Shown: piece by piece, positions 9,324-18,629 of the stretch
How positions within the stretch are numbered: position 1 is the first letter of the stretch
Layout of the letters: the number at the start of each line of letters is the position of its first letter
Origin: Thiohalobacter sp.
GTDB taxonomy: Bacteria; Pseudomonadota; Gammaproteobacteria; DSM-19610
DNA: 64,000 nucleotides
Assembly: GCA_026984515.1 (NCBI GenBank)
Contig: JALSRZ010000059.1
Coordinates: forward strand, 1 to 64,000
Direction of reading: 5' to 3'
The notes under the pieces: model-generated
The model's input: only the letters and a program-made list of their open reading frames with translations
Database searches by the model: none
Told to the model about the DNA's origin: nothing
Position numbers and translations under genes: made by a program

Positions 9324-10475
9324 ATGCGTTCCATACACCCTGTACACCTGATCGTTTTACTGCTGGCCCTGGTTTCAGCAAACCCTTTGTCGGCAGCAGG
9401 CCATGATCACGAAGAAAGCGGGCATGGCGAAGAAGGACACGGCGGCCACGATGAAACGGAAGGCGCTGCGAAACTGAGCGCAACACAGATCCGCACCGCC
9501 GGCATCGAAACGCTGGCGGTGCAGCGCAGCGAGCTGGCTGACATCATTGTTGCGCCCGGCGAGGTCGCGCTGAATGCCTACCATACCTCCAAGGTGGCAC
9601 CGCGTATCGAGGCCCAGATCGTACAGCGGCATGCCCGGCTCGGCGATACGGTAACCGCCGGCCAGCCGCTGGTCACCCTGTCCAGCGTCGCAGTCGCACA
9701 GGCGCAGGGCGAACTGCTGGTCAGGGACCGCGAGTGGAAACGGGTCAAAAAACTGGGCCGCAAGGTGGTCTCGGAGCGGCGTTATGTCGAGGCCCAGGTT
9801 GCACGCCAGCAGGCCCACGCCAAACTGCTTGCCTTCGGCATGAGCGACGAACAGATCGACAAACTGCTGAAGCAGGCGGATGCTTCCCGCGCCACCGGTG
9901 AACTGGTCTTGCTGAGTCCCCAGCAGGGCACGGTCATCCACGATGACTTCATCATCGGCGAGCTGGCGCAACCCGGGCGTGAACTGTTCGTGATCACCGA
10001 CGAAAGCACACTCTGGGTGGACGCGCGCCTGACGCCGGAAGATGCCGTCCATGTCCGCATCGGCGCCCGGGCACGCGTGCAGGCCGACGGTCACTGGATC
10101 GATGGTGAAGTCACCCAGGCCCGGCACGCCCTGGATGAGAATACCCGCACACTGCCAGTACGCATCCGGATCGCCAATCCCGGTGACCGGCTGCACCCCG
10201 GTCAGTTCGTGCGCGCTGAAATCCAGAGCACGCAGCGCAAAGCGGGGATCGCGGTCCCGGTAGCCGCAGTACTGCGCAGCCCGGACGGTGACTGGCAGGT
10301 GTTCGTGGAGGAAACCCCGGGGCGCTATGTGCCGAAAGAAGTCGAGGTGCTGCGCACGGTCGGCCGGCAAATGGTCATCGACGGCCTGCAGGACGGCGAA
10401 CGCATTGTCAGCAAGGGTGCCTTCTTTATCCAGTCTGAAATCGCCAAGGGTGGTTTCGAAGTCCACAACCACTAG
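9324..10475 (+). CDS. czcB: RND metal-efflux periplasmic adaptor (CzcB-like)
   Basis: A 383-residue membrane fusion protein. After a signal peptide, a His/Glu/Gly-rich segment (about residues 25-47, GHDHEESGHGEEGHGGHD) could bind divalent metal. The lipoyl/hairpin region (VAPRIEAQIVQRHARLGDTV; EWKRVKKLGRKVVSERRYVE) and beta-barrel domains follow. The His-rich N-terminus is typical of CzcB-type rather than drug-pump adaptors and points to Zn/Co/Cd/Ni-type substrates. The pump gene begins 12 bases downstream. Confidence 0.88.
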   Translation: MRSIHPVHLIVLLLALVSANPLSAAGHDHEESGHGEEGHGGHDETEGAAKLSATQIRTAGIETLAVQRSELADIIVAPGEVALNAYHTSKVAPRIEAQIVQRHARLGDTVTAGQPLVTLSSVAVAQAQGELLVRDREWKRVKKLGRKVVSERRYVEAQVARQQAHAKLLAFGMSDEQIDKLLKQADASRATGELVLLSPQQGTVIHDDFIIGELAQPGRELFVITDESTLWVDARLTPEDAVHVRIGARARVQADGHWIDGEVTQARHALDENTRTLPVRIRIANPGDRLHPGQFVRAEIQSTQRKAGIAVPVAAVLRSPDGDWQVFVEETPGRYVPKEVEVLRTVGRQMVIDGLQDGERIVSKGAFFIQSEIAKGGFEVHNH

Positions 10476-10487
10476 GAGCGATACGCC

Positions 10488-13400
10488 ATGCTGAACAAAC
10501 TCATCGACCTGGGGGTTGAAAACCGCCTGCTGGTGGTACTGGCTTTGCTGGCCACCATCGCCGGCGGCGTACTGATACTGCCAAAGCTGAATCTCGATGC
10601 CTTTCCCGACGTCACCAACGTCCAGGTACAGATCAACACCGAGGCACGCGGCCTGGCCGCAGAAGAAGTCGAACAATTGATTACCTTCCCCATCGAGGCA
10701 GTGATGTACGCGCTGCCGGACGTAGAGGAAGTGCGCTCGATCTCCAAGACCGGTCTGTCGGTCATCACGGTGGTGTTCAGGGAAGGCACCGACATCTACT
10801 TCGCCCGCCAGCTGGTATTCGAACGCCTGCAGACCGCGCGTGAACAGATACCGGAAGGCATCGGCACCCCGGGTATCGGGCCCAATACCTCGGGGCTGGG
10901 GCAGGTCTACCAGTACATCCTGCGGGCCGAGGACCCGGAAAAATACGATGCCATCGCCCTGCGCAGCCTCAACGACTGGATCGTCAAGCTGCTGCTGATG
11001 CCGGTAGGCGGTGTCACCGAAGTGCTGTCTTTCGGTGGTGAAGTACGCCAGTACCAGGTGCAGCTCGACCCGCAGCGACTGCTTGCCTACGGGCTGAACG
11101 GTGACGACGTGGCCGAGGCCATCGAAGCCAACAACCGCAACGCCGGTGGCTGGTACATGAACCGGGGAGAGGAACAACTGGTGATTCGCGGCGTTGGCTG
11201 GGTGCGCAGCGGTGAAGACGGCCTGCGTGACATCGGCAATATCCCGCTCAAGGATGTCGATGGCGTGGTAGTACGGGTACGCGACGTAGCGCGTGTCGCC
11301 TTTGGCCCGGAAATCCGCCAGGGCGCGGTCAGCATCACACGCAAGGATGCCGACGGCAAACCGGAAGCGCTGGGGGAAGTGGTCGCCGGGGTGATTCTCA
11401 AGCGCCTTGGCGCCAACACCAAGGCCACCATCGACGGTATCGAATCACGCCTGCCGGCGATCCGCACCGCCCTGCCGGACGGGGTGACACTGGAACCCTT
11501 TTACGACCAGGCCAGTCTCGTTGACCAGGCGGTGAACACTGTAGCCAAAGCGCTGCTGGAAGCTTTTGTACTGATCGTCATTGTACTGATGCTGTTCCTG
11601 GTCAACCTGCGCGCCACCCTGCTGGTGCTGATCTCGGTCCCCATCTCCATCGGCCTGGCACTGATGGCCATGGCCTACTGGGGCGTGTCGGCCAACCTGA
11701 TGTCGCTGGGCGGCCTGGCCATCGCCATCGGTATGATGGTGGACGGCTCGGTGGTAATGATGGAACACATCTTCAGTCACCTCACCACCCCGGATGCCGA
11801 ACACCGCGAAAAGGTCCAGCGTGAGATTGCCCCGGGAGATAAAGCGCCCTATGACGCGGCCCACGACACACACGGGATTGCCCTGCGCATCCAGGAGTCG
11901 GCGCGCGAGGTCGGTCGCCCGGTGTTCTTTGCCGTGCTGATCATCATCATCGTGTTCGCACCGCTGTTCAGCCTGCAGGGTGTCGAGGGCAAACTGTTCC
12001 AGCCCATGGCGATTTCCATTGTGCTGGCCATGCTGGCCTCGCTGATGGTGGCACTGGTCGTGGTGCCGGCGTTGGCGACGTACCTGTTTACGCGCGGCGT
12101 ACAACACCGCGATAGTCTGGTCATGCGACCGCTGGAAACACTCTACCGCGGTGCGTTGCCCTGGGCACAACAGCACCGCAACACGGTGGTGATCAGCGCC
12201 CTGCTGCTGTTCACCGGGTCACTGGCCATGGTGCCCTTCCTCGGCACCGAGTTTGTGCCGGAACTGGAAGAAGGCACCCTCAATATCCGCGTCACCCTGG
12301 CGCCTTCCGCCAGCCTGGATACCGCGCTGGAAGTGGCCGGCAAACTGGAGGCTGAACTGATCCGCTTCCCGGAAGTGCTGTATGCCACCAGTCGCGTCGG
12401 CCGCCCGGAGATCGGTGGCGACCCGGAACCGGTATCCAATGTGGAAATCTTTGTCGGCCTGAAACCGGTGTCGGAATGGACCAGCGCCTCCAACCGCCAG
12501 GAACTGCAGCAGCTGATGGAAGAAAAGATGTCCAGCCACCCCGGCCTGCTGTTCTCCTTCTCGCAACCGATTGCCACCCGCGTGGATGAACTGTTATCCG
12601 GTGTGCGGGCCCAGCTTGCCATCAAGCTGTTTGGCGCGGATCTCGACGTACTGGCACAGAAAGGCAGTGAAATCGAAGCGCTGGTGAAAAAGGTCGAGGG
12701 CACCCGCGGCGTGGCCATGGAACAGATTGGTGGCGAATCCCAGCTGGCGGTGCGTCCTGACCGGGATGCGCTGGCGCGCTACGGTATCCCTGTGGCACAG
12801 GTCATGGACCTGGTGGCGGACGCCATCGGTGGCCGCGCTGCCGGCCAGGTCATCAAGGGCAATGAACGCTACGATATCTACGTACGCCTGGCGAAGGAAT
12901 ACCGTGACAGCGTTGAAGCCATTCGTGGCCTGATGCTGCAGGCGCCCGGTGGCGCCTGGGTACGCCTCGGCGATGTGGCGCAGGTCGCCATCGAGTCCGG
13001 CCCGCCACAAATCCGCCGCGATGACGTGCAGCGCCGTGTGGTCATCCAGTCCAACGTCGAGGGCCGCGACATGGGTGGCCTGGTGGCGGAACTGCAACAG
13101 CGTATCGACGAGGAGATCGACCTGCCGGCCGGTTATACGGTGGTGTTCGGCGGCCAGTTCGAGAACCAGCAACGCGCCCAGGCGCGCCTGATGATCGTCG
13201 TGCCCCTGTCACTGGGGCTGATCTTTCTGCTGCTGTACTTCGCCTTCAGTTCCGTCGGCCAGGCACTATTGATCATGCTCAACGTACCACTGGCGCTGAT
13301 CGGCGGCATCGCTGCGCTGTTCATCTCCGGGCAGTACCTGTCGGTTCCGGGTTCCATCGGCTTCATTGCACTGTTTGGTGTCGCGGTACTGAACGGGGTG

Positions 13401-13694
13401 GTTATGGTAAACGCCATCAACCAGCGGCTGTTCGACGGTAAGGGTCCGGACCAGGCGGTATTCGAGGGCGCCCTGTCACGCCTGCGCCCGGTATTGATGA
13501 CCGCTTCGATCGCTGCTCTCGGCCTGATACCCATGCTGCTCTCCAGTGGAGTCGGTTCCGAGGTACAGCGGCCGCTCGCCACCGTGGTGGTCGGTGGCCT
13601 GTTCTCTTCCACGCTGCTAACCTTGTTCGTGCTGCCGGTACTGTACAAGGTGTTCTCGCGCCCGGCGCTGAGTGAGGACAAAGCTGCGGGCTAG
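10488..13694 (+). CDS. czcA: Heavy-metal RND efflux pump (CzcA family)
   Basis: A 1068-residue inner-membrane proton/metal antiporter with the 12-TM RND layout: TM1 at the N-terminus, TM2-6 at about 353-565 and TM8-12 at about 900-1055, with two large periplasmic loops. The start NKLIDLGVENRLLVVL and AFPDVTNVQVQINTEARGL are heavy-metal-efflux (HME) signatures. The TM4 proton-relay region reads AIAIGMMVDGSVVMMEH (Asp419), which differs from the DFG motif of classical Zn/Co/Cd CzcA and from the AMVD-AHK motif of CusA. The exact metal is therefore open. Confidence 0.9.
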   Translation: MLNKLIDLGVENRLLVVLALLATIAGGVLILPKLNLDAFPDVTNVQVQINTEARGLAAEEVEQLITFPIEAVMYALPDVEEVRSISKTGLSVITVVFREGTDIYFARQLVFERLQTAREQIPEGIGTPGIGPNTSGLGQVYQYILRAEDPEKYDAIALRSLNDWIVKLLLMPVGGVTEVLSFGGEVRQYQVQLDPQRLLAYGLNGDDVAEAIEANNRNAGGWYMNRGEEQLVIRGVGWVRSGEDGLRDIGNIPLKDVDGVVVRVRDVARVAFGPEIRQGAVSITRKDADGKPEALGEVVAGVILKRLGANTKATIDGIESRLPAIRTALPDGVTLEPFYDQASLVDQAVNTVAKALLEAFVLIVIVLMLFLVNLRATLLVLISVPISIGLALMAMAYWGVSANLMSLGGLAIAIGMMVDGSVVMMEHIFSHLTTPDAEHREKVQREIAPGDKAPYDAAHDTHGIALRIQESAREVGRPVFFAVLIIIIVFAPLFSLQGVEGKLFQPMAISIVLAMLASLMVALVVVPALATYLFTRGVQHRDSLVMRPLETLYRGALPWAQQHRNTVVISALLLFTGSLAMVPFLGTEFVPELEEGTLNIRVTLAPSASLDTALEVAGKLEAELIRFPEVLYATSRVGRPEIGGDPEPVSNVEIFVGLKPVSEWTSASNRQELQQLMEEKMSSHPGLLFSFSQPIATRVDELLSGVRAQLAIKLFGADLDVLAQKGSEIEALVKKVEGTRGVAMEQIGGESQLAVRPDRDALARYGIPVAQVMDLVADAIGGRAAGQVIKGNERYDIYVRLAKEYRDSVEAIRGLMLQAPGGAWVRLGDVAQVAIESGPPQIRRDDVQRRVVIQSNVEGRDMGGLVAELQQRIDEEIDLPAGYTVVFGGQFENQQRAQARLMIVVPLSLGLIFLLLYFAFSSVGQALLIMLNVPLALIGGIAALFISGQYLSVPGSIGFIALFGVAVLNGVVMVNAINQRLFDGKGPDQAVFEGALSRLRPVLMTASIAALGLIPMLLSSGVGSEVQRPLATVVVGGLFSSTLLTLFVLPVLYKVFSRPALSEDKAAG

Positions 13695-13875
13695 CCCGCA
13701 TTTCTCACCGGGTTCCGTAGCGAGGCGGTGGCAGGTCGTATGATAAGCGGCGTTCGCGACCGAGGGCCGCGCAGGCATAGTCGACACGATGTCGAGCAGC
13801 CCGACCGAGTGAACGCCGCTTAGCGCGCGGCATGACGCCGCCGCAGCAGGAAGTCGGTGGGAAATCCGGGCTAGC
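13691..13875 (+). repeat. Nested inverted repeat between czcA and the P1B ATPase gene
   Basis: Outer arms 13691-13710 and 13856-13875 are complementary at 18 of 20 positions and begin in the czcA stop region. An inner pair, TAAGCGGCGTTC near 13744 and GAACGCCGCTTA near 13813, is perfect. The whole stretch could fold into one long hairpin. A half copy of the GTCATTGCG motif found in other repeats of this window follows at 13881. Possibly a miniature mobile element or an mRNA-processing structure; no ORF inside. Confidence 0.6.
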
Positions 13876-13905
13876 AGCCTGTCATTGCGGGCAGGGAGAC
13901 AACAT

Positions 13906-15801
13906 ATGGCATGTACTGACTGCGACGACGGTTTTACCGGCCCCTGGTGGCACTACCCGCCACTCCGTAATGCGCTGCTGGCCGGCGTGATCGCCCTCGG
14001 TGCCTGGCTGCTGATGCTGGCAGGCATCATCGATACTGCGCTGGAGACGGCACTGTACTGGCTTGCCATCCCGCTCGGCGGTTACCTGTGGGCCAGGGAG
14101 GGCCTGGAAGAGGTGTTCGAGAAACACCAGGTCGGCATCTCGCTGCTGATGATCGCAGCCACCGCCGGTTCCGGGATCCTCGGTCTCTGGGAAGAAGCCG
14201 CTGCACTGGTGGTACTGTACGGTGCCGCGGAAGGCATCGAGGAATACACCTTTGCGCGTACCCGCACCGCGATACGTGCACTACTGGACCTGGCACCGAA
14301 AGAGGCCCGCATGCTGCGCGACGGCGAGGAAACCACCGTGCCTGCCGAATCCCTGCAGCCCGGCGACCATTTCGTGGTCCGCCCGGGCGAATCGCTGCCG
14401 ACGGACGGCGTCATCGTCAGCGGTGCATCAGGGCTGGACGAATCACCGGTGACCGGCGAATCCATCCCGGTCGACAAGGGGCCGGGGGACCCGGTGTTTG
14501 CTGCCAGCATCAACGGCCAGGGGATGCTGGCCATCGAAGTGACGGCCGCTTTTGCCGATAACACCCTGTCACGCATCATCCACCTGGTCGAAGAAGCACA
14601 GGACCAGAAAGGTCGCGCCCAGCAATGGATGGAACGCTTCGGACGCCGCTACAGCCCGGCGGTGCTGGCAACGTCGGCCCTGTTCCTGCTGGTGCCCTGG
14701 CTGGGTCCGGGTGACAGCGGAATCTGGGCCGAGCGCGCTGTCATCCTGCTGGTCGCCGCGGCACCGTGTGCACTGGTCATCTCCCTGCCCATCACCATGG
14801 CGGCCGGCATCGCCGGCGCCGGCCGACGTGGCATCCTGATCAAGGGCGGCGCCCACCTCGAACACCTGGGGATCATCCATACCATTGCCTTTGACAAGAC
14901 CGGCACCCTGACCTACGGCAAGCCACGCGTCACCGAGATCACTGTCCTGAACGGGAAGGAAGAGGATTTGCTGGCGGTGGCCGGCGGACTGGAATCCTCC
15001 TCCGGCCACCCGCTGGCACGCGCCATTGTCGACTACGTTGCCGCACGCGGCATCACGGCATTGCCCCCGGCCGGCTTCGTCTCCCTCACGGGTTCCGGTG
15101 TACAGGCGGAAATCGATGGCGTCCTGCACTACATCGGCAAACCGGAGCTGTTCAGCGAACTGGGGATACCGCTGGCAAGTATCCAGAACCGCCTCAATGA
15201 CTTGCAGGCAGACGGCAAGACCGTGGTGCTGGTCGGTTCAGGGCAACAGCTTACCGGTCTGATTGCCCTGCAGGACACCTTGCGTGACGACGCCCGGGAG
15301 GTAATCGCACGCCTGCACGACATGGACATCCGCACCGTCATGCTCACCGGCGACAACCGGCGCACGGCACAACGCGTGGCGGCTCAACTCGGCATCGACG
15401 ATGTGCGTGCCGACCTGAAACCCGAAGACAAGGTAAGCGCGGTTACGGCGCTGCTGAACGACGGCCCGGTACTGATGGTCGGCGACGGTGTCAACGATGC
15501 ACCCGCGCTGGCGGTGGCCACCTGTGGTGTGGCCATGGGGGCAGCCGGTACAGACGCCGCCATCGAGGCCGCGGACATCGCGCTGATGGCCGATGACCTC
15601 GACAAACTGGAGGAAGCCCTGCGCCTGGGACACAAGGCGCGCAGGATCAGCCTGCAGAATATCGTATTCGCCATCCTGGTGCTGGCAATACTGATACCGG
15701 CCGGTGTCGGCGGCTTCATCAGCATCGCCGTCGCCGTGCTGGCGCACGAAGCCAGCGAACTGCTGGCCGTCGCCAACGGCCTGCGTGCGGCAAAACATTG
15801 A
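13906..15801 (+). CDS. Heavy-metal-translocating P1B-type ATPase with APC motif
   Basis: A 631-residue cation ATPase. It has no HMA domain; the N-terminus has a short CTDCDD segment. Actuator TGES is near residue 183, phosphorylation DKTGT is near 330-334, and the hinge is GDGVNDAP. The ion-binding motif of the sixth membrane helix reads AAAPCALVIS, so APC replaces the usual CPC or SPC. The last helix carries HEASELLAVANGLR, like the HEG(S/G)-type motif of Zn/Cd/Co ATPases. AGGGAG lies upstream of ATG 13906. It follows the RND pump and probably exports a divalent metal to the periplasm for it. Confidence 0.87.
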   Translation: MACTDCDDGFTGPWWHYPPLRNALLAGVIALGAWLLMLAGIIDTALETALYWLAIPLGGYLWAREGLEEVFEKHQVGISLLMIAATAGSGILGLWEEAAALVVLYGAAEGIEEYTFARTRTAIRALLDLAPKEARMLRDGEETTVPAESLQPGDHFVVRPGESLPTDGVIVSGASGLDESPVTGESIPVDKGPGDPVFAASINGQGMLAIEVTAAFADNTLSRIIHLVEEAQDQKGRAQQWMERFGRRYSPAVLATSALFLLVPWLGPGDSGIWAERAVILLVAAAPCALVISLPITMAAGIAGAGRRGILIKGGAHLEHLGIIHTIAFDKTGTLTYGKPRVTEITVLNGKEEDLLAVAGGLESSSGHPLARAIVDYVAARGITALPPAGFVSLTGSGVQAEIDGVLHYIGKPELFSELGIPLASIQNRLNDLQADGKTVVLVGSGQQLTGLIALQDTLRDDAREVIARLHDMDIRTVMLTGDNRRTAQRVAAQLGIDDVRADLKPEDKVSAVTALLNDGPVLMVGDGVNDAPALAVATCGVAMGAAGTDAAIEAADIALMADDLDKLEEALRLGHKARRISLQNIVFAILVLAILIPAGVGGFISIAVAVLAHEASELLAVANGLRAAKH

Positions 15802-15826
15802 TCCCCGTTGTACCCCGGCAACGCAA

Positions 15827-16726
15827 CTACCCGGCAGAAAACAGCGCCTCTCGGGCTGCCTCCACCACTGCCGATACCACCGGGTGTGTCACCCGCCGCT
15901 CGACAGAGATTGCATAGAAATGTTCTTTTACTGTATCGACCCGGCCAATCGCACTCACTTCGTATTGCCACTCCACCTCGGCTTCTATGGCCGCGGGCGC
16001 AATAAAGATGCCGGCACCCTGCTGCCCGAAGGCCTTCATCAGGGCGCTGTCGTCAAACTCGGCGATCACCCGGGGATGAATACGATGTTTGTCCAGCCAC
16101 TGGTCAATCCCGGAACGCAGCTGGGTACCGTTGCCGGGCAATAAAAGCGGCGCGCCTTCCAGACAGGCGGGGAAATCACCGGCACAGGTTCTGGCCAGCT
16201 TTTGCGTGGCAAAGAAGCTTACCGCGCATTCACCGAGCTTGTGACTGAAACCCCGGGTACTGACCGTGGAAGGAATGGGACGGTCCGCCAGCACCAGATC
16301 CAGCCGGTGCACAGCCAGTTCCGCCAACAGCATATCCAGACTTGCCTCGCGGCAAATCATGCGCACCGGCTCTGCCAACTGCAACGCAGGCTCCAGGATA
16401 CGATGGGTGATGGACTTGGCCAGCACATCGACCACGCCCACCCTGAACAGTTGCGGGCGCCCTTCCGGCAGCTGGCGGATGACTTCCTCCAGCTCACCGC
16501 CAAGCGAAAATATTTCGTCCGCATAGCTCAGTACCAGCCGCCCGGTCTCGGTAAGTTTCAGGTTACGCCCCACCCGGGTAAACAACTCCACCCCGAGATG
16601 ATCTTCCAGCAGGTTCAGTTGCCCGCTGATCGTTTGCGGCGTCAGATTTAACCGTTCACTGGCCCGGGCCACGCCACCCTCCCTGGCTACCGCCCAGAAG
16701 TAGTGCAGGTGCCTGTAATTAACCAT
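15827..16726 (-). CDS. nhaR: LysR-family transcriptional regulator, NhaR-like
   Basis: A 299-residue regulator. The N-terminal helix-turn-helix spans about residues 1-60 (NYRHLHYFWAVAREGGVARA; SERLNLTPQTISGQLNLLE) and the effector domain about 90-295. The opening NYRHLHYFW is characteristic of NhaR, which activates sodium/proton antiporter and stress genes in E. coli. No nhaA gene is seen here. ATG 16726 has GGAG 5 bases upstream; a GTG two codons earlier is less likely. It lies divergent from hpf across an AT-rich 122-base region and convergent with the ATPase gene. Confidence 0.85.
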   Translation of the reverse strand: MVNYRHLHYFWAVAREGGVARASERLNLTPQTISGQLNLLEDHLGVELFTRVGRNLKLTETGRLVLSYADEIFSLGGELEEVIRQLPEGRPQLFRVGVVDVLAKSITHRILEPALQLAEPVRMICREASLDMLLAELAVHRLDLVLADRPIPSTVSTRGFSHKLGECAVSFFATQKLARTCAGDFPACLEGAPLLLPGNGTQLRSGIDQWLDKHRIHPRVIAEFDDSALMKAFGQQGAGIFIAPAAIEAEVEWQYEVSAIGRVDTVKEHFYAISVERRVTHPVVSAVVEAAREALFSAG

Positions 16727-16848
16727 CGCCACTCCAATACATCGGTTTTTTCGAATATATAAGCAAGAATAATCGACTTTTAACGAGTTTGTAAACCACC
16801 TAGCATGCCTGTACTTCCAGCAACCCGCGCACTACACCGGAGGACGCT

Positions 16849-17205
16849 ATGCAGATTGATATCCAGGCACGTAATTTTCCCCTGACAGACGCCCTGCGCA
16901 GCCACGCTGTTCGACGATTGCGTTTCACCCTGGCCTGTTGTGACCAGTATATCCAGCGGGTTGTCATGCGGCTGTCCGACATCAACGGCCCACGCGGCGG
17001 AGAGGATAAACGCTGCCATGTGCAGGTGGTGCTGGATGGCCTGGGGAACGTAGTGGTCGAAGACACTGAAGCCGACCTGTACGTCGCCATCGACCGTGCC
17101 AGCGATCGTGCCGGGCGTACCCTGGTGCGCAGGATCGACCGTCAGAAAACGCTGTCCAGGCGGAGCCACCCGATCGAAACGGGTGCCCAGGCGGCAGATT
17201 ACTAA
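16849..17205 (+). CDS. hpf: Ribosome hibernation-promoting factor, HPF/YfiA family
   Basis: A 118-residue short-form HPF/RaiA protein: QIDIQARNFPLTDALRSHAV at the start, then CHVQVVLDGLGNVVVEDTEADLYVAIDRASDRAGRTLVRR in the conserved beta-alpha core. It would bind the 30S decoding groove and keep ribosomes inactive under stress. GGAGGACGCT precedes the ATG. It is monocistronic here, not next to rpoN as often found; divergent from nhaR. A palindromic repeat follows its stop codon. Confidence 0.88.
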   Translation: MQIDIQARNFPLTDALRSHAVRRLRFTLACCDQYIQRVVMRLSDINGPRGGEDKRCHVQVVLDGLGNVVVEDTEADLYVAIDRASDRAGRTLVRRIDRQKTLSRRSHPIETGAQAADY

Positions 17206-17289
17206 CCGGTTCCCGTCATTCCGGCCTGCGCCGGGATGACGGTCGTGCTTTTGGCCTGACTTCAGTGCCATTTAGCGCACGAACCGGTT
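17204..17289 (+). repeat. Palindromic repeat flanked by AACCGGTT copies
   Basis: A hairpin with 12-base arms (17214-17225 and 17230-17241, one G-T pair, four-base loop) has the CGTCATTCC...GGATGACG type often dispersed in proteobacterial genomes. AACCGGTT occurs on both sides (17204-17211 and 17282-17289). The segment 17250-17272 resembles, in reverse, the AATGGCACT end of the element at 43992. It could also end hpf transcription, although no U-run follows. Confidence 0.55.
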
Positions 17290-17324
17290 AATAACGCGTT
17301 CACAAACCACCAGAGGCGACCACC

Positions 17325-17996
17325 ATGAACAACCCAGGCATACTCGCAACGAGCCGGCAACAGGCCGGCGCGCTCGCCACCAACAAGGTGATCCGCAATA
17401 CTTATACCCTGTTATCCATGACGCTGCTGTTCAGCGCACTGACCGCCGGCGTCAGCATGGCACTGAACCTGTCCCACCCCGGGCTGTTACTGACACTCGG
17501 CGCTTACTTTGGCCTGCTGTTTGCCACTACCAGATTCCGCAACAGCAGCCTGGGTCTCGTTTTTGTGTTCGCCCTGACCGGCTTCATGGGGTATACCCTG
17601 GGACCGATCCTCAACGCCTACCTGGCCCTGCCCAACGGTGGACAGGTCGTGATGACGGCAATGGGCGCTACCGGTGCCATCTTCCTCGGCCTGTCAGGTT
17701 ACGCCCTCACCACCCGCAAGGATTTCAGTTTCATGGGCGGGTTTCTGCTGGTGGGCATCCTGGTGGCCTTTCTGGCCGGACTGGGCGCGGTATTTTTCGA
17801 GATCTCCGGCCTGTCGCTGGCGGTATCTGCCATGTTTGTGCTCCTGATGGCCGGGCTGATCCTGTACCAGACCAGCCAGATCATCCACGGCGGCGAGACC
17901 AATTACATTATGGCTACCGTCACCCTTTACGTCTCGATTTTCAACCTGTTCACCAGTCTGTTGCATCTGCTGGGGTTCATGAGCGGTGATGAATGA
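17325..17996 (+). CDS. yccA: Bax inhibitor-1/YccA family membrane protein
   Basis: A 223-residue protein with seven hydrophobic helices and the BI-1 family pattern: NKVIRNTYTLLSMTLLFSAL at the start, ALTGFMGYTLGPILN in the centre and the C-terminal ETNYIMATVTLYVSIFNLF motif with the conserved acidic residue. In E. coli YccA interacts with and restrains the FtsH protease; related proteins leak protons or calcium. Length and order match YccA closely. It stands alone on the plus strand after hpf. Confidence 0.9.
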   Translation: MNNPGILATSRQQAGALATNKVIRNTYTLLSMTLLFSALTAGVSMALNLSHPGLLLTLGAYFGLLFATTRFRNSSLGLVFVFALTGFMGYTLGPILNAYLALPNGGQVVMTAMGATGAIFLGLSGYALTTRKDFSFMGGFLLVGILVAFLAGLGAVFFEISGLSLAVSAMFVLLMAGLILYQTSQIIHGGETNYIMATVTLYVSIFNLFTSLLHLLGFMSGDE

Positions 17997-18170
17997 GCTC
18001 GACGCATGTCATCCGTCCGACACCGCGATTACGTACACGAGTCGAACTCCTTTACCGTGTCGGCACACCATGCCAACCGGCCGCATGCAGCGCCCTGTTG
18101 AAACTCACAGGTCGGGTCAGCCTCCGCGCAATACGACAAAACCGCCGAATCCCGGCATGAGCGCCGCGCC

Positions 18171-18189
18171 GCCGGTTGGGTTAACCGGC
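18171..18189 (+). promoter_or_regulatory. Inverted repeat ahead of the MerR-type gene
   Basis: GCCGGTT (18171-18177) and AACCGGC (18183-18189) form a perfect 7-base dyad with a five-base spacer, 22 bases before the start codon. It could be an autoregulatory operator. The 215-base gap 17997-18211 shows nothing else convincing. Confidence 0.35.
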
Positions 18190-18211
18190 GGGTGCGGGTA
18201 CACTCGCCGGT

Positions 18212-18622
18212 ATGGCAGAAACACCCCGCAAACTCACCATCGGGCGTCTCGCCGGCCAGGCCGGCGTCAATGTCGAAACCGTGCGCTATTACCAGCGCAT
18301 CGGCCTGATCGATGAACCGCTAAAGCCTGCACAGGGTTACCGGGTTTACCCGCAGGAGACAGCATCCCGCATCCGTTTCATCAAACGCGCCCAGGACCTG
18401 GGATTCACGCTCCGGGAAGTAACCGACCTGCTGGCGCTGAACGATGGCGACTGCGCCGAAGCGCGCAGCATGGCGGAACAGAAACGTGCGGTGATCGAAG
18501 ACAGGATACGCGACCTGCGACGCATACAGAGCGCACTGGACGACATGGTATCGGCCTGCCGAAAAAGTGAAGCGGAATGCGCCCGTTGCGCCCTGATCGA
18601 GACCCTCAACAGCCCCGACTGA
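18212..18622 (+). CDS. merR: MerR-family regulator with mercury-type cysteine set
   Basis: A 136-residue regulator. The MerR HTH (residues about 8-75) contains TIGRLAGQAGVNVETVRYYQ and the wing GYRVYPQE. Cys81, Cys116 and Cys126 sit at positions equivalent to the Hg(II)-binding cysteines of Tn501 MerR (82, 117, 126), and Cys123 is extra. The dimerisation helix lies between. No merT, merP or merA of classical type adjoins it, and it runs into arsM tail to tail with 7 bases between. It may control an Hg-responsive locus elsewhere, or the flavoprotein in the neighbouring cluster. Confidence 0.82.
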   Translation: MAETPRKLTIGRLAGQAGVNVETVRYYQRIGLIDEPLKPAQGYRVYPQETASRIRFIKRAQDLGFTLREVTDLLALNDGDCAEARSMAEQKRAVIEDRIRDLRRIQSALDDMVSACRKSEAECARCALIETLNSPD

Positions 18623-18629
18623 GCGACCG

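Noticed and set aside
9375-11177. A 600-codon open frame on the minus strand across the czcB/czcA junction
   Set aside because: It lies antisense to two genes with clear family motifs, has no ribosome site or recognisable domain, and follows from high-GC codon bias.
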